DNA of 53,768 nucleotides from Acidobacteriota bacterium. GTDB lineage: Bacteria; Acidobacteriota; Terriglobia; Terriglobales; Acidobacteriaceae. Below the pieces are notes generated by a model that had not been told where the DNA came from, ran no database searches, and saw nothing but the letters and a program-made list of their open reading frames with translations. Position numbers and translations under genes: made by a program. Below, in pieces: positions 42,726 through 51,906 of this stretch; positions within the stretch are counted from its first letter, which is position 1, and every line of letters starts with the position of its first letter. The DNA lies in the NCBI GenBank assembly GCA_003225055.1, contig QIAU01000175.1, forward strand, positions 1 through 53,768, read 5' to 3'.

Positions 42726-45700
42726 TCACCAGTAAAACTTCAGTGCTAATTGCGTTTGTCGAGGATTTCCGCGCGTGTTGGTGATTCGCGAGAAGTTGTT
42801 GTTCGGAGAGCTGGGATTTTGCGTGTAGTTTAAGCTCGCGAACGAGTTAGCGAAGTTCGGGTGATTCAGAAAGTTAAAGAACTCGCTACGGAACTCAAAA
42901 TACTTGTGTTCGCTAATGGGAAACTGTTTAAAGACGGAGAAATCCAGATCGTTAAAACCCGGTCCATGGACTTGGGTGGGAGATCCGCCCAATGGACTCA
43001 GGTCCGTTTGCCCCAATGTGGTCGCGACCGGCGGATTGACAAATGCCGCCTGGTTGAAGAAATGATCGATCCCGTGGGGGCCCTGCTGGGCATAGCGCGA
43101 GACGTTGGGTGCGACGAAAGCGGTACAACCTAAACCGTCAGTTACCGTACCGGTGGGGCACCCGATCGAGACTGGGAAACCGGTCTGCGAATTGAAAAGC
43201 CCGTTGACATCCCACCCGCCAAAAACCTGGTTAAGGAAGCTGCCGCTGTTCGCTCCGAACATGCGGCCATGGCCAAACGGCAGCTCCCAAGTAGAAGCAA
43301 TATGCAGCACGCGCGATGAATTGTCGCCGCATAGAGCCCAATCCCCTTTGGTGCCGAGGATGGCAGGAGCCCGGACGAAGGTTCCATTCCCAGGATTCTG
43401 ATCGTCAAGAATGTTGCGGAAATCCAGTTTGCAACGCGAGTGCGTGAAGTCAGCGAGCACGTAGAGCCCATGCGACATGCGCCGCTCATAGGTGACCTGC
43501 ACCCCGTAGTAGGTGGCGTCACCATTGGGTGCCACGAAATCGTCTCCCTGGCTAAAGTCAGGATATTGCAGGAGCAGGTTTTGATTTTTGGTTCCCGGAG
43601 GCACGATCTGGTTGACGACGTTGGTGCGCCAGCCATTGAGCTGGTGGATGCTGTGATTGCCGACGTAGCCAAGCTGAATGCTGTCGCTGGGCGTGATCGC
43701 ATATTGCAGAAAGCCACTCCACTCGTGCGTGCTGCCAGTCTTCCAAGGCAGGCCAAACGCCTCAAATGAGGAACCTTGAGGATTGAAGGCGGGACTAGTC
43801 GGGTTAGGTGTGACGTATGTCAGAGCGGTCTCCAGTGTTACTGGAGTGGGGCCATTCGTGAACACCGCCGGGTACTGGCTGGCAAGAGACTGTGTTCCGT
43901 TCGAGCTCTCACTTAGCGACGGCGTGACACCGAACGGGTAATTCGTTCCCGGATCGGGAGCGCCACCGATGTTTTCAAAACCCGCGTAGAAGATGCCATA
44001 AGAGGCGCGGAATACAAGATTGTTCATGATCTGGTAGGCGAGACCGACGCGCGGCGCCAAGTCATTCTTAGGTGTGTTCAGTATGCCGGGCACATTACTG
44101 TACTTGAGGGCGATGCCGTCCTTTGCCAGTTGCGAAGTAAAAGCAGCTGAAAGCGGGATATTCTTCGCGTCGCTTGAGATGATGTAGGCGGGTCCCTGCC
44201 ATGGGCCGCCAGGGCCATTCGGCACCATCATGGCCTCGCCTTTTAGGCCGCGGGGCTGGCCGAAGAACTCCCAACGAAGGCCGAGGTTGAGAGTCAGACT
44301 GCGAGTAGTCTTCCAATCATCCTGGAAATAGAGGCCATAATAGTGGCGAATTTCATCAGGATAGGCGTTACTGCTGGCGCGAATGAACGTCGGTCCACCC
44401 AGATTGTTAATGCCACTGGGAACAGTAGCCGTCGTAGGCGTTAACAATATGGCCGCCATGCCACTGCCGGCGTTCGATCCTGCGGGAATGCCCGTATAGT
44501 TCGTGTCAAAGTCCATACGGCCACGTGGATCCGCTGGATCGTCCCAGGCGAACCGGACGAACTGGCCTTCAAATCCGCCTTTGAAGGTATGCGACTTATG
44601 GATCTTTGTGAGGTTTTCCGTCAGCTGAATGGTGTTGCTCGCTCTCGTATTAGGGCTTGCGAACTCACCAGGTCCTACACCGGTGAGTCCCCTGATGTTA
44701 ACGATGGGCAGCCCACCCAGATCGTGTCCCTGAGGCGCTCCCTGTATGCCGAATTGAGGGGCTGCACTCGGCTGAGCGGCGACGGCGGGCAGCGCACTGT
44801 CTATCAGGCGGCTGTAGCCAAGACGAGCCTCGTTGATCATGGTTGGCGAAAAGACGTGGGTCGAACTCAGCGCGACGTTATGGGCAAGGCTGGGGAAATC
44901 ACCTTGTGCGAAACCAGAATTGTCGATCACTCCGGTAAAGGCGCCAAGAACATTCCGGTGCCGATGCGAGTAACTGTACCTGGCAAAAAGCTGGTCCTTG
45001 GTGCTGATGTTGTCGTCAACGCGGATGTCGAACTGATGAGTGTCATCAGGTTGTGGCCTGAGAATCTGGTAATTGTTAAAAAGTCCAAAATTGTTGGAGG
45101 CGGTGGGCGAAACGTTCGCTGCCGGATAGGCACTGAGCAGCTTGATGGCATTGGGATCGAGCCGGTTGGCAGGCAGAATGTTCATCAACGCTTCGTTCGC
45201 AGGGGTGGTGAAGTCGGTAATGCCTGCTACGCTTCCTTGGTAAAAGGGATCGCGAACGAACCCGGTCTTCGTAGCAACTAGTCCGGTTACGGGGTCGACC
45301 TGCCCGCTCGTCACCGGACGCGTGGTTGCCGGATCGAAGATCGTTCCCGTCGGTAAGACGCGGCCAAGAGCGTCACCGCTAGCTGTACCGGATTGTTTGG
45401 AGATCAGTTCCTGGAAATTCGTAAATCCGCTATTCACCATCTGGGCATTGGGGACGGTGATGTTATTGCGGAGCGCCTGCTGCCGAACGATCGTTCCCTG
45501 GTAGTCGCCGAAGAAAAACAGTTTGTTGCGAATAATCGGCCCGCCGACCGTGAACCCGAACTGGTTCTGGCGCAGCTCTGGCCTTTTTACTCCGTTGCGG
45601 TTGTTGAAAAACGAATTCGCGTCGAGAACGTCGTTGCGAAAAAACTCCCAAAAGTCACCGTGAAATGCATTGGTACCCGTCTTGGTCGTGGCATTCAACA

Positions 45701-46427
45701 CTGCCGAACCAGCGCGGCCATACTCGGCGTTGAAGTTGCTCGTCTGCACTCTGACTTCCTGAATCGCATCGGGGGGCGTTAAAGTCACGAATGCGGCGCC
45801 ATTGAGAAAATCGACAGTGTCATTGTTGTTGTCGATTCCATCCAGCAGATAGCTGTTGTGCGACCACTGCAATCCGTTTGCAGTAAATCCACCGGTGCCG
45901 CTGACGCGCGTGCTATTCCTGGTAACACCAGCCACAATCTGCGACAGATAGGTGTAGTTCCGGCCATTCAGCGGCAAGTCAGTAACTTCCTGCGCACGCA
46001 CACTCTGGCCAACAGAACTCGTCTGCGTCTGCAGCAAGGGCATCGCCGCCGTCACTTCCACCGTCTGCGTCACCGCTCCAGGTGTGAGAGTGAAGTTTGC
46101 TTTAACCTCTGCCCCGACGTTGACTGCGACATCGGTCTGCGTCGCCTTCTGAAAGCCCTGTTTCTCCACCGCGATGTCATAGCTGCTAATCTTGATTGGA
46201 CTGAAGACATAAGTACCATCTGGCGCGGTTGTGGCCGTCAGGGTTAGATTCGTGGCCCGGTTGGTCACTGTCACCTTGGAACCAGGGACGACCGCCCCTG
46301 TATTGTCCGTCACCGTTCCGACAATGGCGCCCTGATCAATCTGCGCCCATGAGACTCCGGTCATGAGGAGAAACACTGCCGAAGGAAACAACAGAGACCG
46401 GCGGATCACTGCACTGAAGTACATCAT
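42726..46427 (-). CDS. TonB-dependent receptor, Oar-like (1233 aa)
   Basis: The fourth intact receptor. The signal peptide (LLFPSAVFLLMTGVSWAQ) precedes the regulatory-like domain (AIVGTVTDNTGAVVPGSKVTV). The plug has VTDLPLNGRNYTYLSQIVAG and LLDGIDNNNDTVDFL, and the barrel ends TQLALKFYW with a terminal Trp. ATG 46427 follows GGAGGTGGCA; ATG 46424 is nearly as good and a GTG at 46433 overlaps the Shine-Dalgarno. It is divergent from the DUF5107-TPR gene with a 546-bp control region that has two CG-centred palindromes. Ligand unknown; neighbouring enzymes suggest a galactose-containing glycan. Confidence 0.93.
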   Translation of the reverse strand: MMYFSAVIRRSLLFPSAVFLLMTGVSWAQIDQGAIVGTVTDNTGAVVPGSKVTVTNRATNLTLTATTAPDGTYVFSPIKISSYDIAVEKQGFQKATQTDVAVNVGAEVKANFTLTPGAVTQTVEVTAAMPLLQTQTSSVGQSVRAQEVTDLPLNGRNYTYLSQIVAGVTRNSTRVSGTGGFTANGLQWSHNSYLLDGIDNNNDTVDFLNGAAFVTLTPPDAIQEVRVQTSNFNAEYGRAGSAVLNATTKTGTNAFHGDFWEFFRNDVLDANSFFNNRNGVKRPELRQNQFGFTVGGPIIRNKLFFFGDYQGTIVRQQALRNNITVPNAQMVNSGFTNFQELISKQSGTASGDALGRVLPTGTIFDPATTRPVTSGQVDPVTGLVATKTGFVRDPFYQGSVAGITDFTTPANEALMNILPANRLDPNAIKLLSAYPAANVSPTASNNFGLFNNYQILRPQPDDTHQFDIRVDDNISTKDQLFARYSYSHRHRNVLGAFTGVIDNSGFAQGDFPSLAHNVALSSTHVFSPTMINEARLGYSRLIDSALPAVAAQPSAAPQFGIQGAPQGHDLGGLPIVNIRGLTGVGPGEFASPNTRASNTIQLTENLTKIHKSHTFKGGFEGQFVRFAWDDPADPRGRMDFDTNYTGIPAGSNAGSGMAAILLTPTTATVPSGINNLGGPTFIRASSNAYPDEIRHYYGLYFQDDWKTTRSLTLNLGLRWEFFGQPRGLKGEAMMVPNGPGGPWQGPAYIISSDAKNIPLSAAFTSQLAKDGIALKYSNVPGILNTPKNDLAPRVGLAYQIMNNLVFRASYGIFYAGFENIGGAPDPGTNYPFGVTPSLSESSNGTQSLASQYPAVFTNGPTPVTLETALTYVTPNPTSPAFNPQGSSFEAFGLPWKTGSTHEWSGFLQYAITPSDSIQLGYVGNHSIHQLNGWRTNVVNQIVPPGTKNQNLLLQYPDFSQGDDFVAPNGDATYYGVQVTYERRMSHGLYVLADFTHSRCKLDFRNILDDQNPGNGTFVRAPAILGTKGDWALCGDNSSRVLHIASTWELPFGHGRMFGANSGSFLNQVFGGWDVNGLFNSQTGFPVSIGCPTGTVTDGLGCTAFVAPNVSRYAQQGPHGIDHFFNQAAFVNPPVATTLGQTDLSPLGGSPTQVHGPGFNDLDFSVFKQFPISEHKYFEFRSEFFNFLNHPNFANSFASLNYTQNPSSPNNNFSRITNTRGNPRQTQLALKFYW

Positions 46428-46973
46428 TGCCACCTCCAGTGGCTCTACCCGCCCGCGGGTAAAGCGCTTAACCGGTCACAAACCATAGTCTCACTCGATC
46501 ACCGTTGTCAAGGCACGGCAGATTGCTGTAGCCGCAATTCGAGAAGTTCCTCTTTGCGCAAAGTAGAAAGTTCCGCCTTTATTTCTGCTGTTGTTGATAG
46601 ATCATTCCCAGGAGGTCAGGAGGTTTAGACCATCCACGCTCCCGGGTGACTGCACAAGACCACGCTGTGCAGCAGAAAGCGCAAGGTCAAGCGAACCAGC
46701 AGAAAGCAATCACTTAGCCTTTTGAAAATCTGCGACGGCGCCGGTATTCGAAGTGCGGACTACCTGTCCGAAGACGCGCGATGGGAAGGTTGTGACAATA
46801 CGAGTCCGCAGCAAATAAGGAAGAGGGCTGATCGAAACGGCAACATGGGTGTGCAGTACAACGGGTCGCCATGCGGTCGGGAGTCCGAAAGAGTGTGGCG
46901 GGCACGTTTGCAAATGGTAACACCCGATGCGAGAATCTGGATACTATCGTTGGCACCTGAGGGGTGAAGGCGA
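46428..46973. other. Divergent control region
   Basis: 546 bp between the receptor and the DUF5107-TPR gene. Two CG-centred palindromes are listed separately. Short frames in the right half (46710-46980) overlap on both strands without family resemblance. Confidence 0.5.
46462..46563. promoter_or_regulatory. Two CG-centred palindromes, LacI-like
   Basis: AAGCGCTT (46462-46469, followed by AACCGGT) and the perfect 12-mer CTTTGCGCAAAG (46552-46563) lie 35 and 125 bp upstream of the receptor start. A central CG with flanking A/T-rich arms is typical of LacI-family operators. No LacI-type gene is in the window. Confidence 0.45.
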
Positions 46974-49900
46974 TTGGCAACTTCAGTCTCTAGTGAGCCG
47001 GTCAGGGTGTGGCAAGAAACGATCGTCATCCCGACCTATCGCGTTCTTCCTGCCGACCTTAATCCCATGTTCCTGGAAAAACGCGTCTACCAGGGCAGCA
47101 GCGGCAAGGTTTACCCCAATCCGTTCACGGACCGAATCTCTGACGAACGGCGAGACAAAGAGTATCGAGCAGTATTCCTCGAAAACGAATACATCCAGGT
47201 GATGGTGCTGCCAGAGATTGGCGGCCGCATCCATCGCGGCAAAACTAACCAGTATGACTTCTTCTACTACCAACATGTCATAAAGCCTGCGCTGGTAGGG
47301 TTACTCGGGCCGTGGATTTCCGGCGGAGTCGAATTCAATTGGCCGCAGCATCATCGGCCCTCGACGTTCATGCCTGTGGACTACTGCACTGAGCGCCACG
47401 CCGACGGCAGCGCCACAGTGTGGCTGAGCGAGCATGAGCCGATGAACCGCATGAAGGGGATGGCAGGCATCCCCCTCTATCCCGGCAAGGCGCTGGTCGA
47501 TGCATTGGTTCAGTGTTACAACCGAACGCCATTCATGCAGACTTTTCTCTGGTGGACCAACGCCGCCGTCCATGTTCATGATGAATACCAAGCGTTTTTC
47601 CCTCCCGACGTGACCTGGGTCGCCGACCACGCCAAACGGGCGGTATCCGAGTTTCCTATCGCACGGGGGTTCTACTACGGGGTGGATTACACGCGCGGTG
47701 TCGACATCCGCTGGTACAAGAATATTCCCGTTCCCACTTCGTACATGGTGATGCATTCGGAGTATGACTTTACCGGAGGTTCTCACCGGCGCGCCGGCAC
47801 TATCCATGTTGCGGACCAGCAGATTGCTCCCGGCAAGAAGGTGTGGACGTGGGGTTGCGATGAATTCGGCCAAGCATGGGATCGCGAACTAACCGACTCC
47901 GACGGGCCCTATTTCGAGCTCATGGCCGGTGTGTTTACCGACAACCAACCGGACTTTTCGTGGCTGCATCCGTTAGAAACTCGCACCCTCCGCCAGTGCT
48001 GGTATCCCATTCAACAAATCGGGGTTCCGAAAAACGCGGACTGGGCCGGAGCGGTCAGCCTCGCGGTGGATGGCCGGCGGTCGCATATCGGAGTCAGCGT
48101 CACCGAAAAACAACCGGGCGCAAGCGTGAGGCTGACGGTTGCCAACCGCGAATTGTTCGCCAGGACGATTGACCTGGTGCCGGGAGCACCGCTGCTGGAA
48201 GCAATTGAGCTTCCCCAAGGAACTAGGGAAGCCAATTTGCTGCTCTCGGTTCTCGATGGCGGGGGTTACGAGCTGGTCCGTTATGAGAACAGGAAACTGC
48301 GGGAGGGCAACTCGCCTTCGCCGGCGACAGAACCGCCTCGGCCCGCCGACATTGCCAGCAACGAGGAGTTGTACATAGTAGGACTGCACCTGGAACAGTA
48401 CCGGCATGCCACACGATCTCCTCAGCCATATTGGGAAGAAGCACTGCGCAGAGACCCGGGCGATTCAAGAGCGAACAACGCGCAGGGCGTACTCGAACTC
48501 CGCCGCGGCAGGTTTGATGAGTCAATGCGCTTCTTCGAGCGTTCCATCCAGCGGCTCACGGAACGAAATCCTAACCCACGCGACGGTGAACCTTACTACA
48601 ACCTGGGCCTGGCCCTGAAATATCAGAACCGGCTTCCGGAAGCGTGCTCCGCTTTCAGCAAAGCGACTTGGAATTATGCGTGGCAAGCAGCATCGCATTT
48701 CGCGCTGGCACAGATCGCGTGTTTGAAAGAAGACTATGCCGCCGCGTTGGAACATCTCCAGCAATCGATCGAGAGCGATCCCAGGAATTCCAAGGCGCAC
48801 AACCTGAAAACAGCTGTTTTGCGCCGCCTCGGCAGAATCGACGAGGCGGAATCGATCGCGCGCGAGACGGTGGCGCAGGATCGGCTCGACTTTTGGGCGC
48901 GCAACGAACAGATGCTGGCGCAGCGCGCGAGGGGAGAGTCTGCCGGAGCCGAGAGCCTGTCGGCGGCACTTTCGCTGCTGATGCGCGACCAGGCGCAGAC
49001 CTATCTGGATATCGCTTTCGATTATGCCGCGGCGGGTCTCTTCCAAGAGGCTGTTGAATTGCTGGAACGGATAACCGGAAAATCCAAATACCCGATGCTG
49101 TTCTACAGTCTCGGCCATCTGCATCAGCAGCTTTCCAACCAGAGCGGCGCGGCAGAATTCTATCGGTGCGGCGCTGAGGCTCCTCCGGATTACTGTTTCC
49201 CTGTGCGCCTCGAAGAGATGATTGTCCTCGAGAATGCTCAGAAAGCCGATCCGCGCGATGCGCGCGCCTGCTACTACCTCGGCAATCTCTTTTATGATAA
49301 GCAGCGCTACGAGGAGGCAATCTGGAACTGGGAGAGATCGTGCGAGCTCGATCCATCATTCTCGATCCCGTGGCGCAACTTGGGTATTGCATTCTTTAAC
49401 GTGCACCACAACCCAGCGAGGTCGGCCGAGTGCTATCGCAAAGCTTTCGAAGTCAATCCGGACGATGCCCGCTTGTTGTACGAAATGGACCAATTGGACA
49501 AGCGGATGGGCATGCGGCCCGAGCAGCGACTCGCGCGTCTCGAACAACACCGCAGACTGGTTGATCGCCGGGACGACCTGACCGTCGAACTCACCGCTCT
49601 CTACAATCAGGCGAGCGAGTCGAAAGAAGCACTGGAGATTCTGCTGTCGCGGCGTTTTCATCCCTGGGAAGGCGGGGAAGAACTGGTGTCCGGACAATAT
49701 GTATGGACGCATTTGATTCTTGGTCAAGAAGCCCTGCAAACCGGCAGCTTTCAAAAGGCGCTCAGCCATTTCGAAGCAGCGCAGCACTACCCGGAGAACC
49801 TGGGCGAGGGAAAGCATCTTTTGACGCCTGAGAATCACCTGCATTACCTGGCGGGGTCTGCTCGAAAGGCGCTCGGCGATCGCGACGGATCTCGACAGTT

Positions 49901-50285
49901 ATTCCAACGAGCTTCGGTTCAACAGCCGATCCTTTCACCCATGACTTATTACCGCGCCCTCGCGCTCTGCGAGCTCGGGCAAGAAGGCGAAGCCAACCGA
50001 TTGTTGGAGCAGCTTCTCGAATCGGCGCAGCGGCAGATGCAGCAGCGCATCACCATCGACTACTTTGCAACTTCTTTGCCGAATTTCCTGCTCTTCGAAG
50101 ATGACTTGCAGAAGCGCAATCGGATTGACAGCCTGTACCTGATCGGCTTGGCACAACTCGGGCTCGGACGTGTGGCAGAGGCGGAGGCATCGCTTCGCGA
50201 CACTCTCGCGCTCGACCTCAATCACCTGGGCGCCCAGCAGCACTTGCGGGGGCTGCAGTCAAGTGCGAGCACAGTAAAACTCTAG
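46974..50285 (+). CDS. DUF5107-TPR protein
   Basis: A large 1103-aa protein without a signal peptide. Residues about 10-340 form DUF5107, a galactose-mutarotase-like domain thought to bind or act on carbohydrate: VWQETIVIPTYRV, NPMFLEKRVYQGSSGKVYP, VMVLPEIGGRIHRG, GPWISGGVEFNWPQHHRPS. From about 450 to the end there are many TPR repeats, for example YYNLGLALKYQNRLPEACSA and YYLGNLFYDKQRYEEAIWNW. This domain order is standard for the family. The start is uncertain: TTG 46974 with GGGGTGAAGG, or GTG 47007, which gives the more common V-W-x-E-T beginning. It is followed by another TPR gene. Confidence 0.88.
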   Translation: MATSVSSEPVRVWQETIVIPTYRVLPADLNPMFLEKRVYQGSSGKVYPNPFTDRISDERRDKEYRAVFLENEYIQVMVLPEIGGRIHRGKTNQYDFFYYQHVIKPALVGLLGPWISGGVEFNWPQHHRPSTFMPVDYCTERHADGSATVWLSEHEPMNRMKGMAGIPLYPGKALVDALVQCYNRTPFMQTFLWWTNAAVHVHDEYQAFFPPDVTWVADHAKRAVSEFPIARGFYYGVDYTRGVDIRWYKNIPVPTSYMVMHSEYDFTGGSHRRAGTIHVADQQIAPGKKVWTWGCDEFGQAWDRELTDSDGPYFELMAGVFTDNQPDFSWLHPLETRTLRQCWYPIQQIGVPKNADWAGAVSLAVDGRRSHIGVSVTEKQPGASVRLTVANRELFARTIDLVPGAPLLEAIELPQGTREANLLLSVLDGGGYELVRYENRKLREGNSPSPATEPPRPADIASNEELYIVGLHLEQYRHATRSPQPYWEEALRRDPGDSRANNAQGVLELRRGRFDESMRFFERSIQRLTERNPNPRDGEPYYNLGLALKYQNRLPEACSAFSKATWNYAWQAASHFALAQIACLKEDYAAALEHLQQSIESDPRNSKAHNLKTAVLRRLGRIDEAESIARETVAQDRLDFWARNEQMLAQRARGESAGAESLSAALSLLMRDQAQTYLDIAFDYAAAGLFQEAVELLERITGKSKYPMLFYSLGHLHQQLSNQSGAAEFYRCGAEAPPDYCFPVRLEEMIVLENAQKADPRDARACYYLGNLFYDKQRYEEAIWNWERSCELDPSFSIPWRNLGIAFFNVHHNPARSAECYRKAFEVNPDDARLLYEMDQLDKRMGMRPEQRLARLEQHRRLVDRRDDLTVELTALYNQASESKEALEILLSRRFHPWEGGEELVSGQYVWTHLILGQEALQTGSFQKALSHFEAAQHYPENLGEGKHLLTPENHLHYLAGSARKALGDRDGSRQLFQRASVQQPILSPMTYYRALALCELGQEGEANRLLEQLLESAQRQMQQRITIDYFATSLPNFLLFEDDLQKRNRIDSLYLIGLAQLGLGRVAEAEASLRDTLALDLNHLGAQQHLRGLQSSASTVKL

Positions 50286-50315
50286 GCGGCAGGTTTCCGC
50301 CAAGCGACTCTGTCA

Positions 50316-51794
50316 ATGAGGATCTGCGGCGATCGGCTCAGACGACACCTTAGAGCGACATTGCTGACGGCGCTTGCGCTTTGCCAGCACTGTTCGCTGG
50401 CGCAGGGTCGTCCCCGGGCCCAGGCGACTCCTTCCACGAAATCATCCTCTCCTGTCGGTAGCCTGAAGCAGCAGTTCGCATCCGCGAGGGCAGCTTATCA
50501 GGCCGGACACTATTCTCAAGCGTGGAACGAGCTGCAACCGGTGTTGACTGGCAACCCCAACAACTCCGACGTCAATGAACTGGCGGGACTGGTTCAGGTC
50601 TCCATGGGTCAAGACGATAAGGCCCATTCATACCTGGCCAAGGCGGTTCGATTGAATCCGAATGTCGCGGAGTGGCGGACCACACTCGCTGTAAACCTGC
50701 TGAAGCTCCATCGTAATGGCGAGGCCGAAGCGCAGTTTCGTAAGGCAGTCGGACTTGAGCCGACTAACTACGACACGAACCACAATCTGGGCGAGTTTTA
50801 CATTCAGACCGGCAACTTAATGGCTGCTATTCCCTACTTGCGTAGGGCTCAGAGACTCAATCCCAACAGCTACAGCAATGGGTACGATCTCGCCCTTGCC
50901 TGCGAGCAAACAGGTGAACTGGATCAGGCCCGCCGGCAGCTGCAATCGCTCATCAAGATAAATGATCGGGCTGAGCTTCATAATCTGCTCGCAGAGGTGG
51001 AAGAGAAGAGCAGGAACTACCTGGCTTCGGCGGGCGAGTACGAAAAGGCAGCACGCATGGACCCAAGCGAAAGCAACATCTTCGATTGGGGAGCGGAGCT
51101 GCTCTTACACCAGACATTCGAACCAGCCCTTGCGGTGTTCAAAGCCGGTCTGGAACGCTTGCCGCAATCAACCCGCTTGCAACTCGCCGTCGGTATTGCC
51201 CTGTATGGGCTTGGACGTTTTGACGATGGAGCGCGGGAATTTTGCAAAGTGTGGGACAAAAGTCCCTCTGATTCTCTGCCACTCAGCCTGGCAGGGAAGG
51301 CGTACGAGAATCTTTCGTCTTCGATGGCTGATGAGGTCAGATCCCGCTTTCGACAGTTCGTGGAAAGCGGCGGCCGCGATGCGTCAATCCGCTACTACTA
51401 TGCAGTGAGTCTGTGGAGAGAACACGAGGGAAACCCGGAATCAGTTCAGCCGGCGGAAATTGAATCGCTGCTGAAGAGCGCGATTTCCCTGCAGCGGGAC
51501 TACGCCGATGCTTATTTACAACTAGGCATAATCTACGCCGAGCAGCACAAGTATGCGGAAGCGGCCGCGCAATACGAGCAGGCGCTGAAGACCGCGCCGA
51601 ATGTGCCGGCCACGCACTATCGTTTGGGGCAGGCTTTGTCTCGGATGGGGGATAAGTCGCGCGCGGAGCAGGAATTCACGGCATTCGAGCGTCTTCACAA
51701 TCAGGAAGTCGCAGCCACCGAGAAACAGAACAGCGACATCCAGCAATTCGTCTATACCATGCGGAATGCCGCTTCTCCGGCAAATTCGAACTGA
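50316..51794 (+). CDS. Exported TPR-repeat protein
   Basis: 492 aa. An N-terminal hydrophobic segment (LLTALALCQHCSLAQG) looks like a signal peptide and is followed by about ten TPR repeats, for example SYLAKAVRLNPNVAEWRTTL, YLRRAQRLNPNSYSNGYDLA and EAAAQYEQALKTAPNVPATH. Protein-binding scaffold in the periplasm is the likely role. It lies 30 bp after the DUF5107-TPR gene and is probably cotranscribed. It resembles the operon-bound TPR protein at 6051-7412 in size and layout. It converges on the GH36 gene with no clear terminator in the 112 bp between. Confidence 0.87.
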   Translation: MRICGDRLRRHLRATLLTALALCQHCSLAQGRPRAQATPSTKSSSPVGSLKQQFASARAAYQAGHYSQAWNELQPVLTGNPNNSDVNELAGLVQVSMGQDDKAHSYLAKAVRLNPNVAEWRTTLAVNLLKLHRNGEAEAQFRKAVGLEPTNYDTNHNLGEFYIQTGNLMAAIPYLRRAQRLNPNSYSNGYDLALACEQTGELDQARRQLQSLIKINDRAELHNLLAEVEEKSRNYLASAGEYEKAARMDPSESNIFDWGAELLLHQTFEPALAVFKAGLERLPQSTRLQLAVGIALYGLGRFDDGAREFCKVWDKSPSDSLPLSLAGKAYENLSSSMADEVRSRFRQFVESGGRDASIRYYYAVSLWREHEGNPESVQPAEIESLLKSAISLQRDYADAYLQLGIIYAEQHKYAEAAAQYEQALKTAPNVPATHYRLGQALSRMGDKSRAEQEFTAFERLHNQEVAATEKQNSDIQQFVYTMRNAASPANSN

Positions 51795-51906
51795 GGTAAG
51801 CCGAGTTGATGAGGCCAGTCTCCGGCAATCTTCTTGTCTCCCAGTGCGCGCCAGTCATTCGAGACCTGCTCGCCTGGATCCGTTGACACAAACCTGGCAG
51901 CTGCAC

